A stretch of DNA of 64,000 nucleotides, taken from the NCBI GenBank assembly GCA_947632155.1, contig CANROF010000007.1, positions 1 to 64,000 on the forward strand. Reading direction: 5' to 3'. This DNA comes from an uncultured Oscillospiraceae bacterium (lineage in GTDB: Bacteria > Bacillota > Clostridia > Oscillospirales > Oscillospiraceae). Shown here piece by piece: positions 47,118 through 54,822 of this stretch (position 1 is the stretch's first letter; each line of letters starts with the position of its first letter). The translations under genes were made by a program, and so were the position numbers. The notes under the pieces are model-generated. The model made no database searches, was not told the origin of the DNA, and saw nothing but the letters and a program-made list of their open reading frames with translations.

Positions 47118-47469
47118 GCTGTTTTTCGCCGCGGAGGCGGAGGGTGAGGGCGCTGACGTAGGCGTGGAGGGCGTCTAAGGAGGCGAAGTGGGGGATGAGG
47201 GCGGGGTCGGGGAGGTCAAAGACGTTTATGAGTTCCGGGACGGGCAGTCCCCGGGCCTCCCGCTCCAGGGACTCCACCGGGCGGTCGGAGTAGAAGTGCT
47301 CCCGGCGGACGTGGCGCAGCTCGTGCTCCAGACACTCCCGCTGGCGGCGGAGGCTGAGAGAGCGGTTTATATAGATGTCAAAGCTCCCGTCGCTGTTGAC
47401 CACGGTGACGCCGTCCACCCTGGGGGTGTCCAGATCCACCAGGCGCACGTAGTAGTCCGGGGTCCACAC
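47098..47469 (-). CDS. ImmA/IrrE-like putative metalloprotease
   Basis: The 123 residues contain the zinc-protease motif HELRH in ECLEHELRHVRREHF. Such small phage ImmA proteins cleave the neighbouring repressor on induction. The GTG start lies right after the repressor stop (TAAGTG). The last ten codons run through a terminator hairpin shared with the flanking repeat, so the tail differs from relatives. Confidence 0.82.
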   Translation of the reverse strand: MWTPDYYVRLVDLDTPRVDGVTVVNSDGSFDIYINRSLSLRRQRECLEHELRHVRREHFYSDRPVESLEREARGLPVPELINVFDLPDPALIPHFASLDALHAYVSALTLRLRGEKQQKNSAV

Positions 47470-47847
47470 TTACGGCTTGCCCCCCTCGCGCCGGAGCGCC
47501 TCGATGACCGCCACGGCCCGGCGCACGTCCTCCTCCGTGGCGTCCTTGGCCAGGGAGAAGAGCATCCGGCACTCGGAGCGGCTGCGGAGCATCTCCAGAT
47601 ACTCCATGAGCTCGGAGGCCGTGGGCTCGTCCTGGGGCGCGGGGGCGGGCTTTTCGGCCGGGGCCTCGCCCTTTAAATACGCCAGGGTCACGCCGAAGTA
47701 GTCGGCGATCTTTTGGAGCGTGGTGTCCCGGGGGGTGGAGCCGTTTTTCCAGTCGGCCAGGGTGGACTGGCCCACGCCGGCCTCCTTAGAGACTTGATAG
47801 GAACTGATGCCGCGGGATCTGCAAAGCTGCACAAAAATTTCGTACAT
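47470..47847 (-). CDS. XRE-family phage repressor
   Basis: The 125-residue protein has an N-terminal helix-turn-helix (SSYQVSKEAGVGQSTLADWKNGSTPRDTTLQKIADYFGV) and a C-terminal acidic/helical region, like small cI-type repressors. The paired downstream ImmA-like gene fits a lysogeny switch. The operator region at 47868-48080 lies immediately upstream with repeated ACTTCGGA sites. Confidence 0.88.
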   Translation of the reverse strand: MYEIFVQLCRSRGISSYQVSKEAGVGQSTLADWKNGSTPRDTTLQKIADYFGVTLAYLKGEAPAEKPAPAPQDEPTASELMEYLEMLRSRSECRMLFSLAKDATEEDVRRAVAVIEALRREGGKP

Positions 47848-47867
47848 TTTTGTTCACTCCTACAAAT

Positions 47868-47915
47868 ACTTCGGATTACTTCGGATTTTACTTGACAACC
47901 GAAGTAATCCGAAGT
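47868..47915. promoter_or_regulatory. Operator palindrome of the prophage switch
   Basis: A perfect 17 bp inverted repeat: ACTTCGGATTACTTCGG at 47868-47884 and CCGAAGTAATCCGAAGT at 47899-47915. Further half sites (CCGAAGTA or TACTTCGG) lie near 47941, 48015 and 48070. The second arm fills the spacer of a consensus promoter. Confidence 0.82.
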
Positions 47916-47920
47916 ATAAT
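47892..47920 (+). promoter_or_regulatory. Rightward early promoter of the prophage
   Basis: TTGACA (47892-47897), 17 bp, TATAAT (47915-47920). The spacer is an operator arm, so repressor binding should block it. Confidence 0.88.
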
Positions 47921-48113
47921 GCACATGTTCGCACAGGAAACCGAAGTATTCTTAAGGAAAATACTTGAGAATTGCGAAAGTTCCGGTGCGAAAATCGGGG
48001 GCAAAAGCGGGGATATACTTCGGAAACGCCTCGGTTTGCATCGCTTGACGGCGCCTTACATCTGCATTATACCGAAGTAATTCCGAAATGTCAACTGTTT
48101 TGCCGGAAAAGGG

Positions 48114-48353
48114 GTGAAAATCAGGGAGAAATATACTTGGAGACGGCGCTTTGCGGCGCCGGAGCCGGAGCCCCGGGAGCCGGAGTACGCCGGAATCGTG
48201 TGCTCGGTGTGCAAAAATGAGCTTTTTCGCGGGGAGGAGTACGGCACGGACGGGGCGCGGGTCGTGTGCGGCGACTGCGCCAGGGAGGAGCTCATGGGGC
48301 TTTCCGACGGGGAGCTCATGGAGCTCATGGGTCTTGAGGTGAAAAGGGGGTGA
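48114..48353 (+). CDS. Small zinc-ribbon-like protein
   Basis: The 79 residues start at GTG and contain two cysteine pairs, CSVCKNELF and CGDCAREEL, separated by ~22 residues, as in small zinc ribbons. The middle is acidic with PEPEPREPEY. It is the first gene behind the prophage rightward promoter and could be a transcription regulator. I do not recognise it further. Confidence 0.7.
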   Translation: MKIREKYTWRRRFAAPEPEPREPEYAGIVCSVCKNELFRGEEYGTDGARVVCGDCAREELMGLSDGELMELMGLEVKRG

Positions 48354-48357
48354 GAAA

Positions 48358-48768
48358 ATGGGGGAGAGCGGCCAGGGCGCGGCGGCCCTTTTGGAGGCCG
48401 TGGACAGGTGCGTCGCGTACTGCCAGGAGAGCGGCGAGCCGCCGGTGGGGTTTTTGCTCCACAAATACACGGACATATCCGAGGAGCGGCTGGAGGAGTA
48501 CATCGCCGCCGGCGAGGAGGTCCTGCGCCGGGGCGGGGAGCTTGAGGGAGACGGGCTTCTGCGCTTCCGGGCCGCCAGGCGCTGGAGGGAGTACAAGACC
48601 TTCTACTGGCTGGACATGGGCCGGAGGGACCCGAAAAGCACCGGCTTTGCGGTGCTCAACCTGAAGCAGCCGGAGAACGGGGGCTTCGTGGAGAAGGAAC
48701 CCCGGTCCGGGCAAGGCCAGATCCGGGTGATCCTGGACGGCGTCGGCGGGGCCGAGGCCATGAGGTAG
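48358..48768 (+). CDS. Putative terminase small subunit
   Basis: The 136-residue protein precedes the large terminase. The first part (ALLEAVDRCVAYCQESGEPPVGFLLHKYTDISEERL) looks helical, as in DNA-binding TerS proteins. The C-terminal FAVLNLKQPENGGFVEKE pattern is shared with small terminase subunits of podovirus-like elements. Its position immediately upstream of terL is the main argument. It could recognise the packaging site. Confidence 0.65.
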   Translation: MGESGQGAAALLEAVDRCVAYCQESGEPPVGFLLHKYTDISEERLEEYIAAGEEVLRRGGELEGDGLLRFRAARRWREYKTFYWLDMGRRDPKSTGFAVLNLKQPENGGFVEKEPRSGQGQIRVILDGVGGAEAMR

Positions 48769-48796
48769 AGGGAGAATTCAAAGAGGGGGGAGAAAA

Positions 48797-50158
48797 ATGG
48801 GGGAGGAGGCCGTCTGGGACATGGGCACGGCCAGCGAAAAGCAGAAGGCGTTTTTCATGGCCCGCACCGCGTTCGTGGCCTACGGCGGGGCGAAGGGCGG
48901 GGGGAAGACCTGGGCCGTCCGGACGAAGGCGGTGGGCGGGGCCATTGTGAACCCGGGGATACGCATCCTCATCATGCGCAGGACGTATCCGGAGCTGGAG
49001 GAGAACCACATCCGGCCCATCGTCTGCTCAGTGCCCGAGGAGATAGGGACGTACACCGCGTCGGTTAGACGAATGACATTTTTTAACGGTTCCACTATCA
49101 AATTCGGACACTGGGCAGGCGACCGGTCGGAGAGCGAGTACCAGGGGCAGGAGTTCGACTGGATCTTCATCGACGAGGCCACCCAGTTCACGGAGCGCAG
49201 CTTCAACTACTTAAAGGGGTGTCTCAGGGGCGTCAGCCCCTTCGACAAGCGCATGTACCTCACCTGCAACCCCGGCGGGGTGGGGCACCGGTGGGTCAAG
49301 CGGCTCTTCATCGACCGGGACTACCGCCGGGACCCCCAAAACCCGGAGGGGGACGAGGACCCGGCGGACTACACCTTCATCCCCGCCACGGTGGAGGACA
49401 ACAGATTCCTGCTGGAGAGCTCCCCGCGGTATCTGGAGATGCTGTCCCAGATGCCGGAGAACGTCCGCCGGGCCTACCGCTACGGGGACTGGGACGCCCT
49501 TGGGGGGTGCTACTTTGACGAGTTCCGGCGGGACAGGCACACCGCGGCGGACTTTCAAATCCCCCCGCACTGGCGGCGGTACCGGGCGCTGGACTATGGG
49601 CTGGACATGCTGGCGGTCCTTTGGATCGCCGTGGACGGGGAGGGGCGGAGCTACGTCTACCGGGAGTGGACGCGGGAACGGCTCATCGTCCGGGACGCGG
49701 CAAAGGGGATATTGGAGCGGACGCTGCCCGGGGAGGACATCGACGCCACCTTCGCCCCGCCGGACCTGTGGAGCACCCAGAAGGACACGGGCAGGACCAT
49801 GGAGGAGATCTTCCGGAGCTGCGGCGTGGCGCTGACGCGGGCGGACAACAACCGGGTGCAGGGGCACATGATGATCAAGGACAGGCTCTCCCCGGACGCG
49901 TCCGGGCGGCCGGGGCTGGTGATCTTCCGGAGCTGCCAGCGGCTCATCCGGGACCTCACGGCGATACAGGCCGACGAGGAGGACCCCAACGACGCCGCCC
50001 GGGAGCCCCACGACGTCACCCACACCGTGGACGCGCTGCGGTATTACTGCGTATCCCGGGTGGCCCCGGCGGAGAGGCCCGGGGAGACGGCTCCAGACCC
50101 CGGGGCGGAGTACCTCCTGGGCGGGGAGGCCGGGGAGGAATATTTGAGCTACACATGA
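48797..50158 (+). CDS. terL: Phage terminase large subunit
   Basis: The 453-residue packaging motor has an N-terminal ATPase with Walker A GGAKGGGKT at 30-38 and Walker B IFIDEATQ near 122, and a C-terminal RNase H-like nuclease with Asp residues in RALDYGLDMLAVLW and HDVTHTVDALRYY. GGGGGGAG lies before the ATG. It is the signature gene that identifies this block as a prophage with capsids. Confidence 0.95.
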   Translation: MGEEAVWDMGTASEKQKAFFMARTAFVAYGGAKGGGKTWAVRTKAVGGAIVNPGIRILIMRRTYPELEENHIRPIVCSVPEEIGTYTASVRRMTFFNGSTIKFGHWAGDRSESEYQGQEFDWIFIDEATQFTERSFNYLKGCLRGVSPFDKRMYLTCNPGGVGHRWVKRLFIDRDYRRDPQNPEGDEDPADYTFIPATVEDNRFLLESSPRYLEMLSQMPENVRRAYRYGDWDALGGCYFDEFRRDRHTAADFQIPPHWRRYRALDYGLDMLAVLWIAVDGEGRSYVYREWTRERLIVRDAAKGILERTLPGEDIDATFAPPDLWSTQKDTGRTMEEIFRSCGVALTRADNNRVQGHMMIKDRLSPDASGRPGLVIFRSCQRLIRDLTAIQADEEDPNDAAREPHDVTHTVDALRYYCVSRVAPAERPGETAPDPGAEYLLGGEAGEEYLSYT

Positions 50159-50173
50159 CGGGAGGAGGACAAG

Positions 50174-50506
50174 ATGAACAGGACGAATTTCAAGATAAAA
50201 CAGGGGGACGCGTGCGTCATACCGGTGCGGATACTGCTGAACGGGCAGCCGGTGGCGGTGGAGGACGTGGAGGCGGTGGAGCTCCGGACCGGGGAGGTGC
50301 GGAAGGTCTACCCGGAGGAGGTCACATACGACGCCGGGAGCGGGTATTTCCACATGCCGCTGACCCAGGAGGACACCTTCAAGCTGCCGGCGGACGACTC
50401 CGTGCAGTTCGACGTGCGCGTCAAATTCCGGGGCGGGGCCGTCATCGGGACCCAGAAGGTGACGGTGCTCGTGACGGTGGACGCCCTCAGCGAGGAGGTG
50501 ATCTGA
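50174..50506 (+). CDS. Small phage structural-type protein
   Basis: The 110 residues are mainly beta strands (FKIKQGDACVIPVRILLNG, VEAVELRTGEVRKVYP, VTVLVTVDALSEEV) like phage beta-sandwich adaptor or baseplate proteins. It is placed between terL and the nozzle-like gene, whose start overlaps its stop. Function not recognised. Confidence 0.72.
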   Translation: MNRTNFKIKQGDACVIPVRILLNGQPVAVEDVEAVELRTGEVRKVYPEEVTYDAGSGYFHMPLTQEDTFKLPADDSVQFDVRVKFRGGAVIGTQKVTVLVTVDALSEEVI

Positions 50507-53500
50507 TGGCTTCTGTACCTACCAATATATCGGAGAAGATCTTCAACATCTCCGTCTGGCGGGGAGTCAACGAATCGCCGGAGGGGGAGGCGGCGCTGAA
50601 GCCGGGGGAGGCCTCCAGGATGCGCAACTTCCGGGTGACCTCCGGCGGGGCCCTGAAGAAGCGGCCCGGGAGCCGGAACGTGGCGGGGCTTCTCTCCGCG
50701 TACATCGCCCACGTCCGGGAGGGCAGCGAAAAGCTCCTGATGACGGACTACGGGCTGGGGACGGGCTATCAGATGTACCCCCGCATGGCCGCCGACGAGG
50801 TGGGCGGCGTCCAGCCCGCGGGGTCCCCGGTGGAGGTCACCGCCGAAAACGCCGGGGAGCACGCGGGGTATTACTTCAAAAGGGGCGGCGCCACCTACGC
50901 CCTGACGCGCTGCGTGGTGACGCCCGCCTCCGGCACGGAGGCCGTCACCGGCGGCAGGGCCACGCCGGGGGAGCTGACGGTCATCGCCTCCGGCAGCGAG
51001 AACAACGGGCAGTTCACCGGGACGCGGGAGCTGGAGACGTTTTCCGAGGCGTATGTGGGCGGCTCCGGCGCGGGCGTCCGGGGGGAGAGGACCGCGCGCC
51101 GCGCCCCCACGGGGACGGAGCCCGGGTGGAGCACCCAGAACGAGGGCGGGTATATCCTCCGGGACGGGGTGCTGTACAGGTACTACGGCGTCCGGGTGGA
51201 CTCGTACAAGCCGGCGTACAAGTGGAGGAAGTACAAATGTACGGTGAGCTCCTACGGGTACACCTTCTACACGGAGAGCGGGTGGACGCTGTCCCAGAAC
51301 GGGACGCTGAACAACGGCAATCCCTCCCTCAGCGGCAACGCCGGGTACTCCTTCAACTCCAGCAACGGCGTTTTCAGCCTGACGGGCCAGGCCAAGACCA
51401 TCAGCGCCGGCGGCGGCGGGACGCTGTACGACGGCGGGGGCAGCTCCGTCACCCGGTACGACGTGAGCCACGACAGCAAGGCCGGCCCGAATGTGTCGGT
51501 CTACGCCGGGTACAAAAAGACCGCCCAGGGGCCCTACACCGGCTACAACACCACCTATTCCCGGGGAGATTACCTGGGCGATGTGACCGTCCCGGACGGG
51601 GAGCAGCCGGAGCAGACGGCGGGGTATGTCTACGTCACCGCCTTCTATGACGGCGGGACGCGGTACACCGTCATGCGCCTGGGGCAGGACTACTACTGCT
51701 ACGCCAGGGACGACGCGGCGGGGGCGGCGTCCTACGAGCGGACGTACAGCTTCCACGGCTACCCGCTGGCGGTATCCCCGGACCGGGCGGACTGGTACGG
51801 CAGCGAGACGTACACCGAGCCCAACACGCTGACGGACACGGCGGTGCGGGGCATCTGGTCGGGCTTTGTGGGGGGCCGGGAGGTCCTGTGCGTGGCCTGC
51901 GGGGGCTTTCTGTGGGAGCTCAAGGAGGAGGACGGCGTCTGGACGAAGATACCCGCCGGGGAGACGGACACCTCCCGGGACGTCCACATGTTCGGCTTCG
52001 ACGAGAAGCTGTATATCCTCAACGGCAGGAGCTACAAGGTCTGGGACGGGGAGCGGCTTGCGGACGTGGAGGGCTACAGGCCCTTAGTGTCCGTGAGCGT
52101 GGAGCCCTCCGGCGGCGGGACGCTTCTGGAGGGGGTAAACAGGCTCACGGCGGGGCGGAGATGCTGGTTTTCCCCGGACGGCGAGGCTACGGTGTTCCAA
52201 TTGCCGGAAAAGAATATCGCCTCCGTCGATTGGGTGCGGGATTTGACGCAGCCGGTGGCGGCGGCGCTGGAGGATGGTGCCAATGTAGGGGCGGCCGTGA
52301 CCGAAGGGAATGCCTCTTGGCGCCCCGGCCGCCCGTCCGCCGATGACCACGCAGACGATTTAGAGGCGGGCGGAGACGAAGCCTTTGGACGGGTCGCCGA
52401 GGACGGCGACCCCTACACCGTGGACCTTACCGCCGGGACGGTGATATTTGAGAGCGCGCCGCCCAAGGGGGTCAACACGCTGGAGATCGCCTGGAGCGCC
52501 GGGGAGGACTACCGGGGCCAGGTGTGCGCCATGCGGTTTGCCGAGGTCTACAACGGCGCCCAGGACACCAGGGTCTTCATCTACGGCGACGGGTCCAACA
52601 GGGCCTTTTACTCCGGGCTCGACCACAACGGAAGGCCCAGGGCCGACTACTTCCCGGACCTCTACGAGGTGGCCGTGGGGGACGCCAACACGCCCATCAC
52701 CGCCATGATCCGCCACTACAACAAGCTCATGGCCTTCAAGCTGGACAGCGCCTGGTCCATCGGCTACGACACCATCACCCTGACGGACGGGACGGTGACG
52801 GCGGGCTTTTACGTGGCGCCGGTGAACCGGTCCGTGGGCAACTGCGCCTACGGCCAGGCCCAGCTCGTGCAGAACAGGCCCCGGACCCTGGACGGGCGGA
52901 GCGTCATCGAGTGGAAGGCCACCGGCGGGAGCGGCATCACCGGCGACCAGCGAAACGCCGAGCGGGTGAGCCAGCGGGTGGACAGCTCCATCCGGAAGTT
53001 CGACCTTGCCAGGGCCAGGACCTTCTACGACAAGTTCGCCCACGAGTATTTTGTCATCGGCGAGGACGGGACGGCCATCGTGCAGAACCTGGACGTGGAC
53101 GCCTGGTATGTGTACACGGGCCTTGACGTCACCTGCATGATCAACTACCGGGACGAGCTCTACTACGGGACCCGGGACGGGTTTCTGAGGCACTTCTCCG
53201 ACGACTACTTCTCCGACAACGGCGCGGCGATAGACGCCTGGTGGGAATCGGGGGCCATGAGCTTTTCGGAGGACTGCCGGCGCAAATACTCCGCCATGGT
53301 GTGGATCGGCATAAAGCCGGAGGACAACGGGTATCTGGAGGTCACGGCCAAGACGGACCGGAAGAGCGATTTTGCCGTCTACAGCCTCTCCACCGTGGAC
53401 GCCGGGGCAGTGCCGGAGATGGAGCGGATAAAGCTCAAGGCCAAAAAATTCACCTACTACAAGCTCATCATGAGCAGCAACACCGCGGACAGCACCGTCA

Positions 53501-53550
53501 CCGTGGTATCCGCCGACATGCGGGTCCGGGGGACGGGGTATGTGCGGTAA
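50506..53550 (+). CDS. Large phage structural protein (podovirus nozzle/gp10-gp12-like)
   Basis: The 1014-residue protein starts MASVPTNISEKIFNISVWRGVNESPEG, overlapping the previous stop (TGATG). It has a long beta-rich body with repeated Tyr/Gly segments, and later blocks such as YTVDLTAGTVIFESAPP, FAEVYNGAQDTRVFIYGDG and SAMVWIGIKPEDNGY. This type of composition and size suits a podovirus nozzle or tail-tube protein (T7 gp12- or P22 gp10-like). The stretch 52288-52370 codes an odd Gly/Ala/Asp insert. No tape-measure gene is present, which fits a short-tailed phage. Confidence 0.72.
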   Translation: MASVPTNISEKIFNISVWRGVNESPEGEAALKPGEASRMRNFRVTSGGALKKRPGSRNVAGLLSAYIAHVREGSEKLLMTDYGLGTGYQMYPRMAADEVGGVQPAGSPVEVTAENAGEHAGYYFKRGGATYALTRCVVTPASGTEAVTGGRATPGELTVIASGSENNGQFTGTRELETFSEAYVGGSGAGVRGERTARRAPTGTEPGWSTQNEGGYILRDGVLYRYYGVRVDSYKPAYKWRKYKCTVSSYGYTFYTESGWTLSQNGTLNNGNPSLSGNAGYSFNSSNGVFSLTGQAKTISAGGGGTLYDGGGSSVTRYDVSHDSKAGPNVSVYAGYKKTAQGPYTGYNTTYSRGDYLGDVTVPDGEQPEQTAGYVYVTAFYDGGTRYTVMRLGQDYYCYARDDAAGAASYERTYSFHGYPLAVSPDRADWYGSETYTEPNTLTDTAVRGIWSGFVGGREVLCVACGGFLWELKEEDGVWTKIPAGETDTSRDVHMFGFDEKLYILNGRSYKVWDGERLADVEGYRPLVSVSVEPSGGGTLLEGVNRLTAGRRCWFSPDGEATVFQLPEKNIASVDWVRDLTQPVAAALEDGANVGAAVTEGNASWRPGRPSADDHADDLEAGGDEAFGRVAEDGDPYTVDLTAGTVIFESAPPKGVNTLEIAWSAGEDYRGQVCAMRFAEVYNGAQDTRVFIYGDGSNRAFYSGLDHNGRPRADYFPDLYEVAVGDANTPITAMIRHYNKLMAFKLDSAWSIGYDTITLTDGTVTAGFYVAPVNRSVGNCAYGQAQLVQNRPRTLDGRSVIEWKATGGSGITGDQRNAERVSQRVDSSIRKFDLARARTFYDKFAHEYFVIGEDGTAIVQNLDVDAWYVYTGLDVTCMINYRDELYYGTRDGFLRHFSDDYFSDNGAAIDAWWESGAMSFSEDCRRKYSAMVWIGIKPEDNGYLEVTAKTDRKSDFAVYSLSTVDAGAVPEMERIKLKAKKFTYYKLIMSSNTADSTVTVVSADMRVRGTGYVR
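52288..52370 (+). repeat. In-frame palindromic insert in the nozzle-like gene
   Basis: GTAGGGGCGGCC (near 52290) and GGCCGCCC (near 52326) are paired, and TCCGCC/GGCGGA extends the fold. The block is compositionally odd and interrupts a beta region. GTAGGGGCGGC recurs at 63072-63082. It may be a small insertion. Confidence 0.45.
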
Positions 53551-53608
53551 TGCCCGCGAAAACGGGCAAAAAAACAGGGAAAAAAGCGGAAAAACAAGGA
53601 GGAAATAC

Positions 53609-53833
53609 ATGAAAAACTGCGTTTTTACAAGGCTCGCGGAGCTTTTGAAGGTCAAGAGCCTGGTGACGCTGGCGCTGACGGGCGTCTTTGCGGCGCTGAC
53701 GCTCCGCGGCGGCGTCAGCGACAACTTCATGACGGTCTACGCCGTCATCATCGCCTTCTATTTCGGCATCCAGAGCACCCGGGAGTCGGGGGCCGGGGAG
53801 AGGGGGGATGGACATGGCTCCGTCGATATATGA
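53609..53833 (+). CDS. Small membrane protein of the prophage
   Basis: The 75 residues start MKNCVFTRLAELLKVKSL behind ACAAGGAGG. Two membrane-like segments (LVTLALTGVFAALTL, FMTVYAVIIAFYFGI) are present. Placement in the structural block and size suggest a holin-like or virion membrane protein. The end overlaps the next gene. Confidence 0.68.
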   Translation: MKNCVFTRLAELLKVKSLVTLALTGVFAALTLRGGVSDNFMTVYAVIIAFYFGIQSTRESGAGERGDGHGSVDI

Positions 53834-54509
53834 CGAGCACTTCCTCACCGATGAGGAGAAAAAGGCCATAGCGGACTTCGGCAGGGCGTACATGGAGGCC
53901 CAGAGCCGGGGCGACCACGCGGGCATGGACTCCGCCCACGCCGCCGCGGAGCGGCTCCGGGCGGGCCACGGCTACTCCGGCGGCGGGGACGGCAGCGCCT
54001 ACATGGAGCTGGCGGCGCCGCCGGAGTCCCGGAGCTCCGAGCGCACCTACGTCCCCCAGACGGACGCCGTGAACAGCGTCTACGACGCGGCAAAAAAGGC
54101 CCGGTTGGCCGGCCTCAAAAGCGCCTTCGACGCCAACGTCCTGGCGCTTCAGGCCAAAAGGGAGGCCGTGCCGGAGCTCTACGACGGCAGGAAAAACGAC
54201 CTGGCGGCCCAGGCCGAGGCGGCCCAGCGGGGCTTTGACGAGTACGCCGCCGCGGCGGGACTCAGCTCCGGCGCCGCGGGCCAGGCGCGCCTGGCCCGGT
54301 CGAATACCCTCCAGGCCGGCCTTTCCGCCCTGGGCCGGGAGGAGGCCCGGGCGCTGCGGGACATCGACAGCGACGAGGCGGCGCTGAAGCTCAAGTACCA
54401 GGACGACATCGCCCGCGCGGTGGCCGAGGGGGAGTATGAGCGGGCCGCGGCGCTCCTGGAGGAATACAGGAAGGCCGCCCAGTCCGCCGTCAGCGCCGCC
54501 CGGGCATAA
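53808..54509 (+). CDS. Ala-rich coiled-coil phage protein
   Basis: The 233-residue protein is rich in Ala, Glu and Arg. It contains long helical blocks (NVLALQAKREAVPELYDGRKNDLAAQAEAAQRGF and EALKLKYQDDIARAVAEGEYERAAALLEEYRKA-like sequence) predicted to form coiled coils. It is likely an internal virion or scaffolding-related protein because it lies beside the portal gene. The ATG is inside the preceding reading frame. Confidence 0.7.
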   Translation: MDMAPSIYDEHFLTDEEKKAIADFGRAYMEAQSRGDHAGMDSAHAAAERLRAGHGYSGGGDGSAYMELAAPPESRSSERTYVPQTDAVNSVYDAAKKARLAGLKSAFDANVLALQAKREAVPELYDGRKNDLAAQAEAAQRGFDEYAAAAGLSSGAAGQARLARSNTLQAGLSALGREEARALRDIDSDEAALKLKYQDDIARAVAEGEYERAAALLEEYRKAAQSAVSAARA

Positions 54510-54588
54510 TACGCGGCCCTCCCGGAGGATGCCTGATATTTACTCCGGGAACAGGGCCATAAAAATTTTCAGTAAAGGAGACGGAAAA

Positions 54589-54822
54589 ATGATGATCGCG
54601 ATAATCGCGCTGCTGGCCGTCATCGCCGCCGAGGCCGCGGCGGCGCTGTGGCTGGCGTCGGGGGAGCACGGCCCCGGGCGGGCCCGGCCCGGGCCGGAGC
54701 GGGAGCAGAACACGGGCGAGGACCCGGAAAAGCGCTGGCAGGAGGGCGTCAGCTCCGTGATGGGCTACGACCTGGCCGCGGCCAGAAGGGCGGTGAGAGA
54801 CAGTGACGACGCGGGAAGATAA
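54589..54822 (+). CDS. Small single-pass membrane protein
   Basis: The 77 residues start MMIAIIALLAVIAAEAAAALWL, a membrane segment, then a hydrophilic tail with PEKRWQEGVSSVMGYDLAAARRAV. AAGGAG lies upstream. The end overlaps the portal start. Role unknown; some podoviruses have short proteins here. Confidence 0.65.
   Translation: MMIAIIALLAVIAAEAAAALWLASGEHGPGRARPGPEREQNTGEDPEKRWQEGVSSVMGYDLAAARRAVRDSDDAGR

Noticed and set aside
47918..48080. A small gene straight after the prophage promoter
   Set aside because: No ribosome site precedes its ATG, and operator half sites lie within it; it looks like leader sequence.
49621..50505. A long open frame that would extend the nozzle-like protein upstream by 295 residues
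   Set aside because: That part is antisense-like low-complexity sequence in another frame of terL; the ATG at 50506 follows a clear gene boundary.
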